A stretch of 64,000 nucleotides of DNA from Neonectria sp. B-13 (GCA_002682825.1 NOKP01000003.1:3100001-3164000), one strand, 5' to 3'. Shown: positions 11,488 through 23,834, counted from the stretch's first letter. A program made the numbers and translations. Notes: generated by a model from the sequence alone, not told the origin.

Positions 11488-13379
11488 ATGGCAGGCGGCT
11501 CTCATGCGGATCCGGCCTTTGCCGCCAAGCTTGCTAGGCGGTCGCAGCTAAACCACGAGGCCATGGCCGTGTTTGCGGGCTTGATGGCCGGTCTGGTTGG
11601 TCTGGTCGTTGTCTTTCATCTTCTCCGGCGGCTTAGTGCTGGGAACCAGAGTGGCAGGTTGAGGCTGACTGCGCTTGTCGCGGTCTCGCGGTATGTTGGA
11701 TGCTCAACTTACAGCGGTGCCTCGAATTTAACAACGCTGCTTAGGACGACGAGGAGCGTTATGCTTCATAAGCTCCCTGGCCTACCAACTAATGGTCATA
11801 CTTCCGTCATAGTCGTCTACTTCGCCATCAACAGCATCGCTACCTTCATCAAGTTCGACAACACCAACATGCCTCTTCTCGCCAACATCGCCTCGCGCGC
11901 TGGCTGGCAAGTCTCCCTAACCACTCCACAATCTACCCACCCACTAACACCAACCACAGGATGGCCATCGTAAACACCCTCATCCTCGTCGTCCTAGCGC
12001 TCAAGAACACACCCCTTGCCTTTATGACCGCATGGTCCCATGAGCGCCTCAATATCCTCCACCGCGTCGCCGGCTTCACCACCGTCGTCTTCGTCATCAT
12101 CCACGGGTGCTCGTACGCCGCCGTCTTCGGGCTGCAGGGCCGTCTAAGTCGCCTCGCCGAGCTCAAGGAGATATTCGGCATCGTCGCGGGCTTTTCCTTC
12201 CTCTGCGTTGCGTTTGCGGGCGCCGTCGTTCGGAAGTGGTGGTACGAGCTGTTCTACTTCCTTCACGTCGCGTTCTGGATGCTTGCCGTCGTCATGGTCG
12301 GCCTGCACCAGCCCGAGCCCACAAAGAAGATACTCGTCGTAACTTGCACTGCCGCTGGACTCTGGGGTCTCGATCGCCTCATCCGTCTTGCCCGCCTTGC
12401 CGTCAACGGTGCCAATAACACGGTAACACTTACACCACTTCCCCATGGTGGCACCCGTCTAGTCTTCGCGAAGCCTCCCTTAGGCGTCGCTCTGGCCAAA
12501 CACTGCTTCCTCTGGATCCCTTCGATACGCGCCCTACAGACACACCCGTTTACCATCGCTGCCACCGATCCCCTCGAGTTCGTGGTCGCTGCGCACAACG
12601 GCTTCACCCGTTCCCTGCACGACTATGCGGTGCAGAATCCAGGCGTCTCACTGAGGGCCTCAGTAGACGGACCGTACGGCACGTTTCCAAGCCCCACAGA
12701 GCATGAGAAGGTCATTCTCATTGCCGGGGGCAGTGGAGCTAGCTTCACGATTGGTGTTGCACTGAGTTTGCTCAAGAGGAGCAGCGACAATGAGAACAAG
12801 TCGATTGTGTTCATTTGGATGATTAAGCATCAAAGTAAGTCTTAGAAACCGGGGAGTGATCACAAGGCTAACCAGGATGAAGCATATCTCACATGGTTCT
12901 CTGAACATCTCAAGACTTTGAAGAGCGATCCGCGCGTATCCATTCATATCTATGTCACGCGCCCATCAGCAACCGAAATTCTCAGCAAGACGCCCTCGTC
13001 ATCGTCATCCTCCGACTCATCCTCCCGAAGCACATCCACGGCATCCGATCCAGAGAAAGCTCCTCTCCCAAGTCTCATTATTCCCATGCCGAGTCTGAAG
13101 TCAGACATGGAGAAGGAGGCCTTCTCATCCCCCATTGAGACCCCAGTCTCGCCTCTAGAAGAGGCCGAGCCCGTCAATGACCTCCGTATCATGTACCGGC
13201 GCCCCGATGTCACAGCTCTTATCAAAGCTGGAGTTGGGGATATCCCAGCAAACCAACGGGTGCTGGTCATGGGTTGTGGGCCGCAATCATTGACTACAAC
13301 GGTGCGCAATGCAACGGCAGAATGCTTTCAGGCGAAAGGGCCGGGCATAGAACTCCATTGCGAACAATTTGGGTGGTGA
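11488..13379 (+). CDS. Ferric reductase transmembrane component (FRE family)
   Basis: A flavocytochrome that reduces Fe(III) or Cu(II) at a membrane, moving electrons from NADPH through FAD and two haems. Exons 11488-11690, 11745-11906, 11960-12834 and 12883-13379 give 578 residues. About six membrane helices fill residues 25-270. Two haem-ligand pairs have the canonical 13-residue spacing: His156/His170 and His224/His238. FAD-binding HPFT is near 317, the NADPH-site GGSG near 378, and the C-terminal MGCGPQS is the usual nucleotide-binding end. The second intron starts with GCAAGT, a GC-AG intron required to keep frame. The last intron uses an AAG acceptor at 12880-12882, because the nearer CCAG would put a stop in frame. 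Intron 1 (54 bp) has no stop and could be retained. Ser-rich residues about 430-500 are a low-complexity insert. Confidence 0.9.
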
Positions 13380-13730
13380 AAGTCGACCTTGGATGGACTT
13401 GTATACAATATTCCATCCCTACATAGTGTCATATCTAGCGGCTCATGTCGCCAGCCACATGACGGTCATGACCATCTATTCTTCTAAAGTATCGCATCTC
13501 ACTTTAGGTTACTGCAAAATTGTTTCGCCTTTGAGGCTTTGTGGGTGATATTTATTATATCAGGTCATTATATATCCTTGTGAAGTTTTATGTACCGATG
13601 TCTCCATATGTACATCCTTGGGTATATGCGTCCAAAAATAAGTCCTCCGTCCGAAACCAAAGTGACGCCCCACCCGCTGTATATATCCGACCACGAATAA
13701 ATTAAAAAGAAAACAGAGAAGTCATAAACA
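13380..13730. other. Convergent 3' region between ferric reductase and fusion gene
   Basis: About 350 bases between two converging stop codons. It should hold both 3' UTRs. It is A+T-rich, with no coding signal. Confidence 0.5.
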
Positions 13731-16589
13731 TTAGATCCGCGGCGAGCCGCCGGAATCGTTCTCATTATATTGCACCGATGGCTGGGACGATCGACGACGC
13801 GAGCCCAGCAGTTTGGCACCGACACCCTTGGACACTCTGCCGAAGAATCCCATGGACTTCTCCTTGTTGGTGCTTTGACGACGCCTTCGCTGTGTGGTGG
13901 CTGCCTCTATCGGGGGCTCTTCTTCGTTTCCTATGGGGCCTCGGACAGCCGGGCACGGATCTACCAACCTTTTGGCGTCGGTGACGAACTCCAGAAAGAT
14001 GGGATAAGGCAGTGTCAGGGCGTGAAGGGCGATGACGATGATGAACGCGAGCTTCACTGTCCCACCCGTTGTGATTATGCCGTACATGACAAAGGGGAAG
14101 AATGCCGGGCCGGAGGCACCCATGGTAATGAAAGCGGCTGCCCGTTTTGTCCGTCGGCCCTGGCCGCGGAGGCCAATGGCAAAAATCAGTGGCCAGATGG
14201 GACCTTCGAAGAAGAAGAACAGGACGATGGGGAGGACCAAGAGATTGGGGTTGGCTGGGTTAACCACAACTGGAAGTAGAGCCAGGACAAAGCACAAGAT
14301 GATGCAGGTCGTGAGGACGGTGCGAGGCCGCGGGAGGTTGGGGCGGGTGACGGAGAAGTAGGTGAATCCTGCCGCGAGGAATCGAGAAACGGCAAAGGCA
14401 GTGTGTGCGATGAGCAAATAGTCCGGGATCGAGAGGGTGATGCCCGGCGGCTTATCCGGGTTGGCCGCCTGGCTAGTTCCACTGGCCGCGTCTTCACCTG
14501 TTTTTGGGTGGGCGGGAAGGATGGAAATCATCAAGCTGCGAAAGAATATGCTATTGCATTCTTGCGCAGCAACGTATGTATACTGGGCCAGGATGGCGAG
14601 AATCAGGCTCCAGGTGCGTAGCTGCAAACCGCCGCTCTTCTTCTGTGGGTCCATGGGTAACCGCTTGGCCGCTTCCTCAAGTTCGCTGTCGTTGACTTCG
14701 GGCAGTGGCATATAATAGAAGAAGAGAGCCAGGATGACGCAGAGCAAGGTGATGCCCAGGTAGGTCCACTGGACGTTGATAAGCGTCATGCTGGTAGTGG
14801 CGGTGTCCCCGACGATGCCCTTGAAAAAGACCTTCTGAGCCAAGAGGCCGCTTAGCACACTGCCTACAGCCTGCACTCCTTGGGCCAAGAGCAAACGAGT
14901 CTCGCCATACTCCGGTGGTCCGCAGAGGATCAGGAAGGCATTGGCGCCAACCTCGAGGACGGACAGGCCGAAGCCAACGACGAAGTTGCTGAGCATGAAA
15001 CCTCCGTAGGACTTCATGACTGCTGAAGGCCAGAAAATGATGGTTCCAACACCGTAGAAACAAAGACCCACGATGAAGGTAACCTTGAACCCACCCACGC
15101 TGTCGTTGCCGCCTCGCTTATGGCGCCTCGATCGATTATGTTCGTCTCGTCGCAGGATCCATTCGCCCACCAGCAACGGCCCAAAAAAGTATCCACCACC
15201 AAAATAAGCGCTCGTCATGCCGAGGGTCTCTGCAGCGGTCATGTTGTTTACCGACGCAATCACATTGTTGAGAGTGTTGAGTAGGCCGTATGAGACACCC
15301 CACAAGACGAAGAGAATCGAGACAATGGTGCAATACCTAAAGGACTCTCTCTGGTTGCACTTGAGCATGCTTTTGGGCCTGGACATGTTGACAAATCCAA
15401 AATAGACGCCGTGTTCCTGGGTTCCTGTGGAGGACGAATTCATGGTGTCGGTCTGGGCGGGAAGAGAGGGGTTTCCGGGCTGGTGTCCAGAGCCTGTAGG
15501 TTCCATGAAGGGGGTTGTCAAAAACTCCATGGCACTGATCGGGGCGCTGGAGTCGTTGAGAGGTTGTTGCACACCGGGAGACGCGACGGGGGCTGGGCGC
15601 TGTATGCTGGCGCGGTTGCCGGTGGATGGTGTATCCGAGTCGTTGGGGCCCTTGGAAGTCGAGCTCCTTGTGCCGTTCGGATCGTATAGCATGGACGGGA
15701 GAAGCTTCAAGACCAGCGGTTTGAGGGTGGGAACGCAGGCGCACGTCATGCCGACATTGACCTCGACAGCGCTCCACATGAGTGACAGGCTGGCATTCCA
15801 GGCAAAGTCAACTTGGCCACCGAATCTAGACTCAGGATCGCCAGAGCTGCCGATGGGGACTTCGGCGATGGCCTGCTGGAGGTAGTAGATGCGGACGACG
15901 TCGACAATGGCGACAAAGATGCCGATAGTGAAGGTGAGGACAAGGATGGTTTTTTGCCGAGAGGGTAAGCGCATGCCAGTGAGAACGGGGATCGGCAGAG
16001 CGAGGATCGCCAAGTCGGTGACAATGTTGACGGGCGAGGAGCAAATAAATTCGGTGAGAAGCGGGATGCACCGGGCGTGGTCGTCGAAGGTAGAGTCCCA
16101 GGCGGCTTGGGTAGGGCGGCATTGGAAGATGTTCATGAAGGTGAGGATGATACCTGCAACGTTAACAATGCCCAGGGTGAGCCACGAGGCAAAGCGGAGA
16201 ACTCTCTGGGTGTTTTTGGCGAGGCGCAAGTAGAAGATGAGGATGGCGGTTTTGGTGGCCATCAGGGCGGGATTGTAGAGGATGGAAAAGACATATTCGC
16301 TGCGGCGAAGGGCGGGCCGATCATCATCATCGATATGAATGTCGTGTCTGCCGAGGCCATTGTGGACGCCGAAGCAGATGGTGAAGGAGAGGAAGAAGGC
16401 GAAGAGCCATGCGAGTATCATGACGCGGTCATCCCATGTGACATTGCGGACGATGAAGGTCCGGCAGAAGATGCGAGCGGCGACGAAGACGGTGGCGAGG
16501 ACGAGAGTAGCCACAGTGACGGCGAAGACGGCGGGCCCGCGGTCAGGAACGACTCCATCGTCCTGTAAGGACGAGGCCGAGTCGGACAT
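13731..16589 (-). CDS. Pth11-like 7-TM receptor fused to FucP-type MFS transporter
   Basis: One open frame of 952 residues without an intron or stop. Residues 20-300 form the fungal rhodopsin-like integral-membrane domain of Pth11-type receptors: seven hydrophobic segments, TWDDR after the first, an FQCRP motif near 155 and a conserved VVRIYYL segment near 231. Residues 300-410 are a polar Ser/Pro/Thr linker. Residues 415-870 are a second multi-helix domain resembling the FHS/FucP (L-fucose, glucose/galactose) group of the major facilitator superfamily, with the signature region around VLEVGANAF near 545. The Arg/Ser-rich tail is cytosolic. The expected role is a plasma-membrane sensor-transporter, an inference from domains. 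A missed intergenic gap is unlikely, since the frame stays open through the linker. The CFEM domain of some Pth11 proteins is absent. Confidence 0.85.
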   Translation of the reverse strand: MSDSASSLQDDGVVPDRGPAVFAVTVATLVLATVFVAARIFCRTFIVRNVTWDDRVMILAWLFAFFLSFTICFGVHNGLGRHDIHIDDDDRPALRRSEYVFSILYNPALMATKTAILIFYLRLAKNTQRVLRFASWLTLGIVNVAGIILTFMNIFQCRPTQAAWDSTFDDHARCIPLLTEFICSSPVNIVTDLAILALPIPVLTGMRLPSRQKTILVLTFTIGIFVAIVDVVRIYYLQQAIAEVPIGSSGDPESRFGGQVDFAWNASLSLMWSAVEVNVGMTCACVPTLKPLVLKLLPSMLYDPNGTRSSTSKGPNDSDTPSTGNRASIQRPAPVASPGVQQPLNDSSAPISAMEFLTTPFMEPTGSGHQPGNPSLPAQTDTMNSSSTGTQEHGVYFGFVNMSRPKSMLKCNQRESFRYCTIVSILFVLWGVSYGLLNTLNNVIASVNNMTAAETLGMTSAYFGGGYFFGPLLVGEWILRRDEHNRSRRHKRGGNDSVGGFKVTFIVGLCFYGVGTIIFWPSAVMKSYGGFMLSNFVVGFGLSVLEVGANAFLILCGPPEYGETRLLLAQGVQAVGSVLSGLLAQKVFFKGIVGDTATTSMTLINVQWTYLGITLLCVILALFFYYMPLPEVNDSELEEAAKRLPMDPQKKSGGLQLRTWSLILAILAQYTYVAAQECNSIFFRSLMISILPAHPKTGEDAASGTSQAANPDKPPGITLSIPDYLLIAHTAFAVSRFLAAGFTYFSVTRPNLPRPRTVLTTCIILCFVLALLPVVVNPANPNLLVLPIVLFFFFEGPIWPLIFAIGLRGQGRRTKRAAAFITMGASGPAFFPFVMYGIITTGGTVKLAFIIVIALHALTLPYPIFLEFVTDAKRLVDPCPAVRGPIGNEEEPPIEAATTQRRRRQSTNKEKSMGFFGRVSKGVGAKLLGSRRRSSQPSVQYNENDSGGSPRI

Positions 16590-19500
16590 GTCGAGATCGG
16601 AGACATGGACTTGTTAGATGTGGGGGGCGAGCAAGATGCTGAGGGAGCTGGATATGCGGATGGATGCGCGTGCCATTATCTTCGGGGGAGACGGCAAGGC
16701 TTAAGAGGCGGAGTAAATATGACCCAAGAGGAGGGAGTTCTCGGGAAGTGGTTATTGGATTGGTGTTTAGAGTCGTCGAAGTAGAAGCTCGCGGCAGTTG
16801 TGACTTTGCCGCCAGGGCGGTTGGCGTAGGGAGACGATGCGGCGGGTGGGATTTAGTACTGCAGAAGGGAGAGCGTGATACGACAATGGCTCGGGTCAAG
16901 CAAAAGCAAAAGCACAAGCTAAGCTAAAGCCAAGAACCGGGACGCAAGGGTCTGGGGTCAGGACGTCGGTGGAATTGTCTTGTCTCGGGAGAAGAGAGAG
17001 AGAGAGAGGGAGGGAGGGAGGGAGAACAGCAAGACAAAGAGAGAGCCGAAAGAGACTCGGCGGAAGCACCGCGTCCACAACACCTGTCAAGGCGGGACAC
17101 GGAAAAGTGGAATTGACGGATGGGAGAGTGAAAATGGGAAATGGAAAATGGAAAATGGAGATTTGCCGACGGCGGGCTTGTACAAGCCACCGACATGGAG
17201 ATGGAGAGGCTAATGGCTAATGGCTCAAGGCTCAGCTCGAGGTGGAGACGCCCGAGGCCAACGGCATGGCGTCAGAAGAGCTAATGATTTCTCTCAAAGC
17301 CAAGCAAATCAATGAAAAGAGGATTAGAAAGAGAGAAAAAGAGCGAGGCCCCTAAAAAAGAAACGGGGAAACGATGCACACGCGGGAATTTGGTGGAGAG
17401 GAAGAAAGTGTGGAGGCCTGGTGGAGGCGCCTTTTGGTAATGACATTAAGGTTGAGCGGTTGGGGGGGGGGGGTTTCTTAGTGGTTTTTTCTCTTGTTGC
17501 TTCCTGAGGCTTGAGGCGGCTTGAGGCTGGAGGCTGATCAGGTCCATGTGACGAAATGGCCGCCTTTGCCAGCGAATCTACAGGAGTCATTTTCAAGGGT
17601 CGTCCGTCGGCCATCTGTCGGTGAGCTGTCAAAGCCGCATCATCCCGTCTCTTGTCTTGTCTCCTCGAATTCGCGTTCGGATGGATCTGTCCTGTTTTTG
17701 TCGGTACGCTCTCATGGCAGGAGGCAAAGGTGGCGGGCCGAAGAGTCCCCAACAAGCACCGAGTAGTTGACCCCGGCTACGCAATATGAAGGAATCTACA
17801 GTACACGGATAATAACTATGCCAATTCTCCCTACACGATGGCTGCCGCTGCAAGGACGGGACGGTACATCGTCGGTCCTTCTCGTCCCTAACTGGGGAAC
17901 CCTCCCGGACATCGAGCTTGGGAAAATTCTGGCCCTCGAGGGACTCGGATTGGACAGGACTCGTCTTTGACTGGAGAATCCAGCAGCATGGGTTTGCAGA
18001 TGGACATGGGTGGGCTTGTCTTTGTTACGTACATTGCATGTTAGCCACACAGACCAAACCCGACGGGCGGACTGACTTGACGGACGGGTACGGGTGACGA
18101 CGTTACATTTGGGCCGAGCCATAAAAGAGACAGAGAGAGGGAATTCATTTTTTTGTGGTTACTACCAGGCGAAGAAGAAGCCGGAAATGCCTCGTCGTCA
18201 CCATGTGGGATAGCGTTCGACATTCGATGCAGTCCATTCCTCTCGACGATCATCAAGAAAGCATTAAACCTGCTAGCCGGGGCCGCCGCCAAACCCTCCA
18301 CTACCCCAGCACTCGGTCGGTATAAGTCGCTCACTGCCAGTCGCTAAAGTATCGAAGTGGTCCCCATACATCCATCCACCATAAAACGACCATCATCATC
18401 TCATCACCGGAATGACGTTGACTCGCTCGTATTACACGTAGAGTACTCGCCCAAACTCAGCTGTGGGCGCAGATCCCGCGGGCGCGTCGCTTACTGTTCG
18501 CGCTCCTCACTCATGCACGCTTGATTGACGTGCGACGTGGGGGAAGCAAACAAGCAGGCGCCCGCTGTCTTACCTGTTTTTCTCCGTGTTACTAGACCAG
18601 ATGCAACGTGCTATATCGAGAAATCTCGGTGCCTGCTCTCGGCCAAGGCTTGATCGACACTCTCACCATCCACCGACCGTCCCGTCGGCAAACCGTCGCT
18701 TGTAAGCCGCGGCGGCACTTTCGGGCTCTCACCCCGCTTATGTTGATCATTCATTCAATCGACCTGGCCAACTTCCCCTCCTCGCTTCGCTGGCTCTATA
18801 CGGCCGACGGGTCTGCCAAATGCGACGCCATATTCGTTCCAGCGGATGCAGAATGGTTGCCATCCCTCGCTTATCTCTTGAACCTTTGTCAGGACCACAA
18901 CGCCTCCAGCGCTCTGTGGCTTGCCGTCGGCCGCCACCCTGGGCGATAGCTTCGTTAGTATCTACTGGACTGTATTCGTAGTGAGCCGAAATTCATCCTT
19001 CCTTTCATCCATTCCGCCATCCCTCTCCATGGCCCCGTTTGCCCATCGTGTAGTCTATAGTCTACCCGCCCGTCGCTTTTGGCGGGAAGTCAAACCCCGT
19101 TGCCCCATATGTCTCTCCCCTCCTTTTCACACCGCAACTATGCGGAAAATAAGCCTCCAACCGCCAGCAGCCAACTGGGCCGCCTGGGTCACGGCACCCC
19201 TTAGTCCAACGGTGTGCCATGTTGCCTGTGCCTGCCAGCGAAACCCTGGTGTTCGCTCACCTGTCTCCCTCTCTTTCGACACACGTATTTTCCCCGCCGT
19301 CGACGAATGCGGTTTCGCGCTGGCCATTCGCTACAAGCTCGCTGTCGTCGCCGAGCTAAGCATGCCGTTGTCTCTCATCGCGCGTCCGCTGAAGATTTTT
19401 GTCCTGTACCTGCTTGTGACTCTGCCCAATACCATGCCGGCATTGCGTCCAATTGTCGTACGGCCACATCCATTCGAGCAAACCCATCCCTCACCTGTCG

Positions 19501-20042
19501 TTCCATGCCAATAATATAGCTTAACTCAAAACCATCTTGGCTCCACGCCTCCAAGCCATCATCACCCTTCACTACCTAACATATGGCTAGCTTGTTAGCC
19601 TTCAATGGTGGCCAAGAATAAGATACACTAGGTATTATCGCGGCCAAGAAAATCTTCCGCCCGGTCGATTCCACTTTGTGAAACGTTCAATGGCGCATTC
19701 GCCCAGACAATCGGAGAATTGGGCTCGCCACATCCCGGGTCCGGGCCCGGTCAAATCGGACATCGCTATCACTCTGATCCGGATCCTTCGGCGCCCGGTC
19801 TCCTCCCGCACCGGCCGATTCCAGATTACCAATCATGGCCAACATCGGCCACGACAATCCATCGACGACACTCTTACGTAGCCAAATGGTGTCAATTTCC
19901 CCATCTTCCACTCCTACGACAAACAACGACGCATTTTGTAGCTTGAACTTATCAGTTGTGACTGGTTCTTTGGCCAACTACTGTTTTGTACGGGCTGCCG
20001 GCCAGCCAGAATCTGACCCTTTTTATCAACCCCGGCGCTGTC
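16590..20042. other. Divergent intergenic region with simple repeats
   Basis: These 3.4 kb separate two transporter-type genes read away from each other. A GA/GGGA repeat lies at about 16990-17024 and a run of 12 G at 17462-17473. A frame of about 197 codons at 18921-19514 has no recognisable domain and skewed composition, so I do not call it a gene. Confidence 0.4.
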
Positions 20043-22120
20043 ATGGACTCCGGCCGGGTGCCTCCGACGACAGACCGCGGTGCCGTCCCCACCGCCGCAG
20101 TCACGTCCGCGATTGACGGCCCTTACCCCGACGACGTGACGGCTACGGAGGAAACGCCCCTACTACGATCCAGCTCCAGTTCCAGCTCCGGTTCCAGCTC
20201 GGACACACTCGGTGATGGCTCCGTCCTCCGGAGCACCAACACCAATCATCATGACAACGGCATCAAGGATGCAGCGTCCGCCCCGGCCAACCTCCGGATC
20301 GGCCCGTCCAGAGTCTTCTCCATCGCCGTGAGTTTGTGGCTGCTTATCTTCCTGCAAGGTACGTCCGCCGCACTTCCTCCCTCGGGAAGGTGACCACGGG
20401 GGTTTCCCCTTGGGTTCATGCACCTCGTAAAACGCCACGCTAAAAACACATTCTGCCTGCAGCATCCAGCATGTCTGGCATGGCCCTAATCCAGGGCGCC
20501 ATCGCCGCGGAGCTGCACACATACGACTCCTCGGCCATGTGGTTCAGCAGCGCCTACCTCATCCCCATGTCGTCGCTGGCCCCCGTCGCCGGCCGCCTCG
20601 CCACCATCTTCGCGCCTCGCTCCCTGATCCTCCCCGTGGCCGTGTTCCTCGCCGTCGGGAGCTGGCTGTGCGCCACCGCGGGCTCCTTCGCCGGCTTCGT
20701 CGCCGGCCGCGTCGTCGCCGGAGTCGGCGCTGCCGGCGTGCTCACGCTGGCCATCATCCTCGGACTGGAGCTGACGAGCGAGCGGACGCGCGGTGTTGTC
20801 ATGGGGTGCATCAACGCAGGGTTCACGCTGGGCGTGTCGTTTGGAGCCATTGCATACGGCGGGTTGATGCCGGTCATCGGATGGGTATGTTCTGGCATCT
20901 TAGCCATGAGTGGAATGCGGGACAGTTTGCTGACGAGACGCAGCGGCCGCTCTTCTGGATACAGGTCCCCGTCTCCCTAGCTGCAGGCCTTGGCGTCTAC
21001 CTAAGCGTACCCAACTCCATGGGATCGGGAGCTGCAACCAGGGGCTCCTGGCAGCGGAAGCTGGGCCGCATCGACTTCCTTGGAGCTTCCCTTCTTGTAA
21101 GTCACCTCCGTTGTGCATGCGTTGTTGGTGGCACACGGCACTCTAACAGGATGACCGTTCTAGGCTCTCACCATTGTACTGTTCCTCTACGGCCTCGTCG
21201 GTGACATCCAGGCCCTACCCATTCTCCTTTCACTTGTCAGCCTCCTTGTCTTCCTCCTCGTGGAGTACCGACTCGTTGACGAGCCCATCATCCCCATCAA
21301 GGTGCTCTCCTCGCGGGGCATTCTTCTCTCATGCCTTGCCCAGCTCGGCGTCATGTCCGCCCGTTGGACCGTCCTGTTCTACGCCCCGATCTTCATGCTC
21401 GCGGTCCGCGGCGCGGCGCCTCCAGCTGCCGGGTCCATCCTCATCCCCACCAACCTGGGCTTCGCGCTCGGTGGCGTCATTGTCGGCTGGTTGCATGTGC
21501 GCCGCAGCGGTGCCTTCTGGCTCCCATCCATCATTTCCTTGGTCTTCTTCAGTGCCAGCTTGTACGCCCTCTCGCTTGTTGCTAGCCCCAGCTTGCCAGT
21601 CGAGCTGTTCATAGTGGTAGTCCTCGTCAATGGGCTTGCGACTGGAGCTGGACTCAACTACACCCTCGCACACCTCCTCCATCTCAGCCACGAGGACACC
21701 CGATACGTCACTACAAGCCTTCTGGGCACGTTCCGGGGCTTCGGTGGAAGTTTTGGCACGGCCATTGGCGGCGGCATCTTTTACCGGTTACTGCGCAGCA
21801 ACCTGGAGTCCGGGTTCCTCAAGCTCGATGGTGGAGAACACCTCAGCGAGTATCGGACACAAATGATATCTCAGCTCATAAGCACGCCAGGGCTGACCTT
21901 TGACGGCTTTCTGGACGCCGCAGAGAGGCACGTCGCTGTGGAAGGCTACGCCGGTGCGTCGAAGGGGGTTTGGCAAGCGGCGGCGGCGCTGGGCGTCATC
22001 ACGGTTGCGATCCAGGCCGCAACGGGATGGACGGCGCCCCAAGAGGAAGGGGAAGAAGATATCGATGAGGAAGAGGCCAGAATCATCATCGGCGAAAACG
22101 AGGGCGTGGGCGAAGCTTAG
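20043..22120 (+). CDS. MFS transporter, DHA2 / vacuolar basic amino acid (VBA) type
   Basis: A 14-TM-type major facilitator, 615 residues from exons 20043-20358, 20463-20884, 20944-21096 and 21164-22120. The N-terminal cytosolic tail (about 1-85) holds an acidic dileucine signal, EETPLLR (residues 36-42), then a poly-Ser run. This signal is common in vacuole-directed Fnx1/Vba transporters. Motif-A-like and motif-C-like segments (GRVVAGVGAAG, near the fifth helix) support DHA2. The acidic C-tail (EEGEEDIDEEE) is cytosolic. The closest families move basic amino acids into vacuoles or export toxic compounds; which applies here is not settled. An upstream in-frame ATG at 19986 would add 19 residues. 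I prefer 20043, which has the better context and gives a polar N-terminus. Confidence 0.85.
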
Positions 22121-23834
22121 GAAAATCCTGACACACGTTCTGGACGGTAAACGCAAGTAACCGCGTTAATACAGGATGTATACCAAAGCTGATCCCATCC
22201 TGAGCTCTGGCCGTAACACTAACTACCCAAGCTGTCCTAACTACCACCAAGGAAACTAGAGTGAATATTATGGATTTTAGAGTGTATCAGGGCATTCAAA
22301 GCCTAGTGAAACTCTCACCATCAGATGATCGATCGGACGTTTACAATCGGTCGAGTCTGCCACGAAGCTGACGACAAGATAGTTTCAGTGGTTTCAAGAA
22401 GCAGAAACGAACTTAGCAGCAAGTCGTTTCAACAAGCTCGTATTCAAAAAGTTTATTATAATAATAAAAACGCATCGACGCGTAAGGCCACGCCGCATGA
22501 GGCTTTCCCGAACGCTCCAAGCTTCAAGTTGGTCCCAGCTTCCAGACCGGCGTCTCCAGTAAGTGAGCGGACGTGCAGTATTCTCCGACTGCCGAGGCTT
22601 CGATTCGTCTTCCATCGACAGACAATCTATCTCGTACCACCTTTCGCCCCGTCCGGCGTCTCAGTTGTCTCCGAAGCGGATCATGCAAAAAAGGCTCTAA
22701 GCGAGCGCGCGCGTCCCGACGGTGGACGGAAGCCAGTGTTTTGTGTAAAGAGGCGCCCGCGACAGATGATTAGAGTACTATGTAGGTAGTCAAGGTGCGA
22801 CACGCCATCGATGGGTTCACGATCCCGCCAGAAACCCTTCCGCTGGCTCCACCTTCACGTCCACACGTCGACGATGTGCATTCCCGATTGCCTCAAGCCG
22901 GGCCCCGCTCCGTGCCCCGTGCTAATTTCACTCCGCCCACCCCCACTCGCACCCTTCCAAACCTCCGTATCCGTACCTTCACGGTCGGCAGCGGCCCGCA
23001 ATCCCGACGACCCATGCCCGCCCTGTCCACACTCACCCCGGCTGGTTGGCTGCTCCGGAGCTCTGCCGCGCCGCAGCCGGGGAGCATCCTCTTCCACTCC
23101 TACTGTACGTAGCATTACTGTATTCGCACGTAGTAGTCTACGCAGTACCCGGTCCTTGAGTCTTTGCTGACAGGTCAGGTTGGAGGGGAACCCCGGACCC
23201 AAGCTCCCTCAAATCCCGGACCCTGGAGGCCGTTGATCTGTGACGTAGTACCCAGGGCTTGGTCTCGGTAGTCGGGTTGGTTGCGTGGACAGTGCGCCTC
23301 CAGTCGGACGAGGAGGCGTTCGTTCCCCAGAGCCAGCGACGCTGATCGTCTCAACACCCCAGTCGTCCGCCCTATTCTCCTAGCAGCATTAAACATACTA
23401 TCGCATCACGGCATTTCCTCGATCGTGCAACCAAATTCCATAAACATTAAAAGATCGCTAGGATGATTTTTGACCTTCATTTCCTCGCTGTTGTTACATA
23501 GGCCCGAATGCTTTCGTGCCATTTTCCAGAGTACCCGCCACTAAAACCACCACGCGTATCCAAACTCCCAAAAACTCTCCAAACAAATTCCAAGTTACTC
23601 CTGCAAATGCTGTTACAACTCTTGCGCCAGGACATGGAACGCAACCGACTCTGCCTAGAGCATGCATCCTGTTAGCCATTCATGGATCATTATGTACAAG
23701 GAACCTCCTCTCCGTATGCTTCCATGTCCCCCATTATTAGTGTTTCGTTGCGAAACAACCACCAGTACCGAAAATAAACAAAATCCTCTTCTGAAACAGC
23801 AAAGTCGGTCAAGACTTTTATCCCATGCAGGCCA
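22121..23834. other. Convergent intergenic region
   Basis: 1.7 kb between the 3' ends of a plus- and a minus-strand gene. I see no gene, repeat or RNA in it. Confidence 0.45.

Noticed and set aside
18921..19514. 197-codon plus-strand frame
   Set aside because: No recognisable domain. Its Pro/Ser/Arg-rich composition looks like translated non-coding DNA. It could only be revived by transcript evidence.
11488..22120. Possible secondary-metabolite cluster
   Set aside because: There is no polyketide synthase, NRPS, terpene cyclase or P450. Neighbouring genes have unrelated roles.
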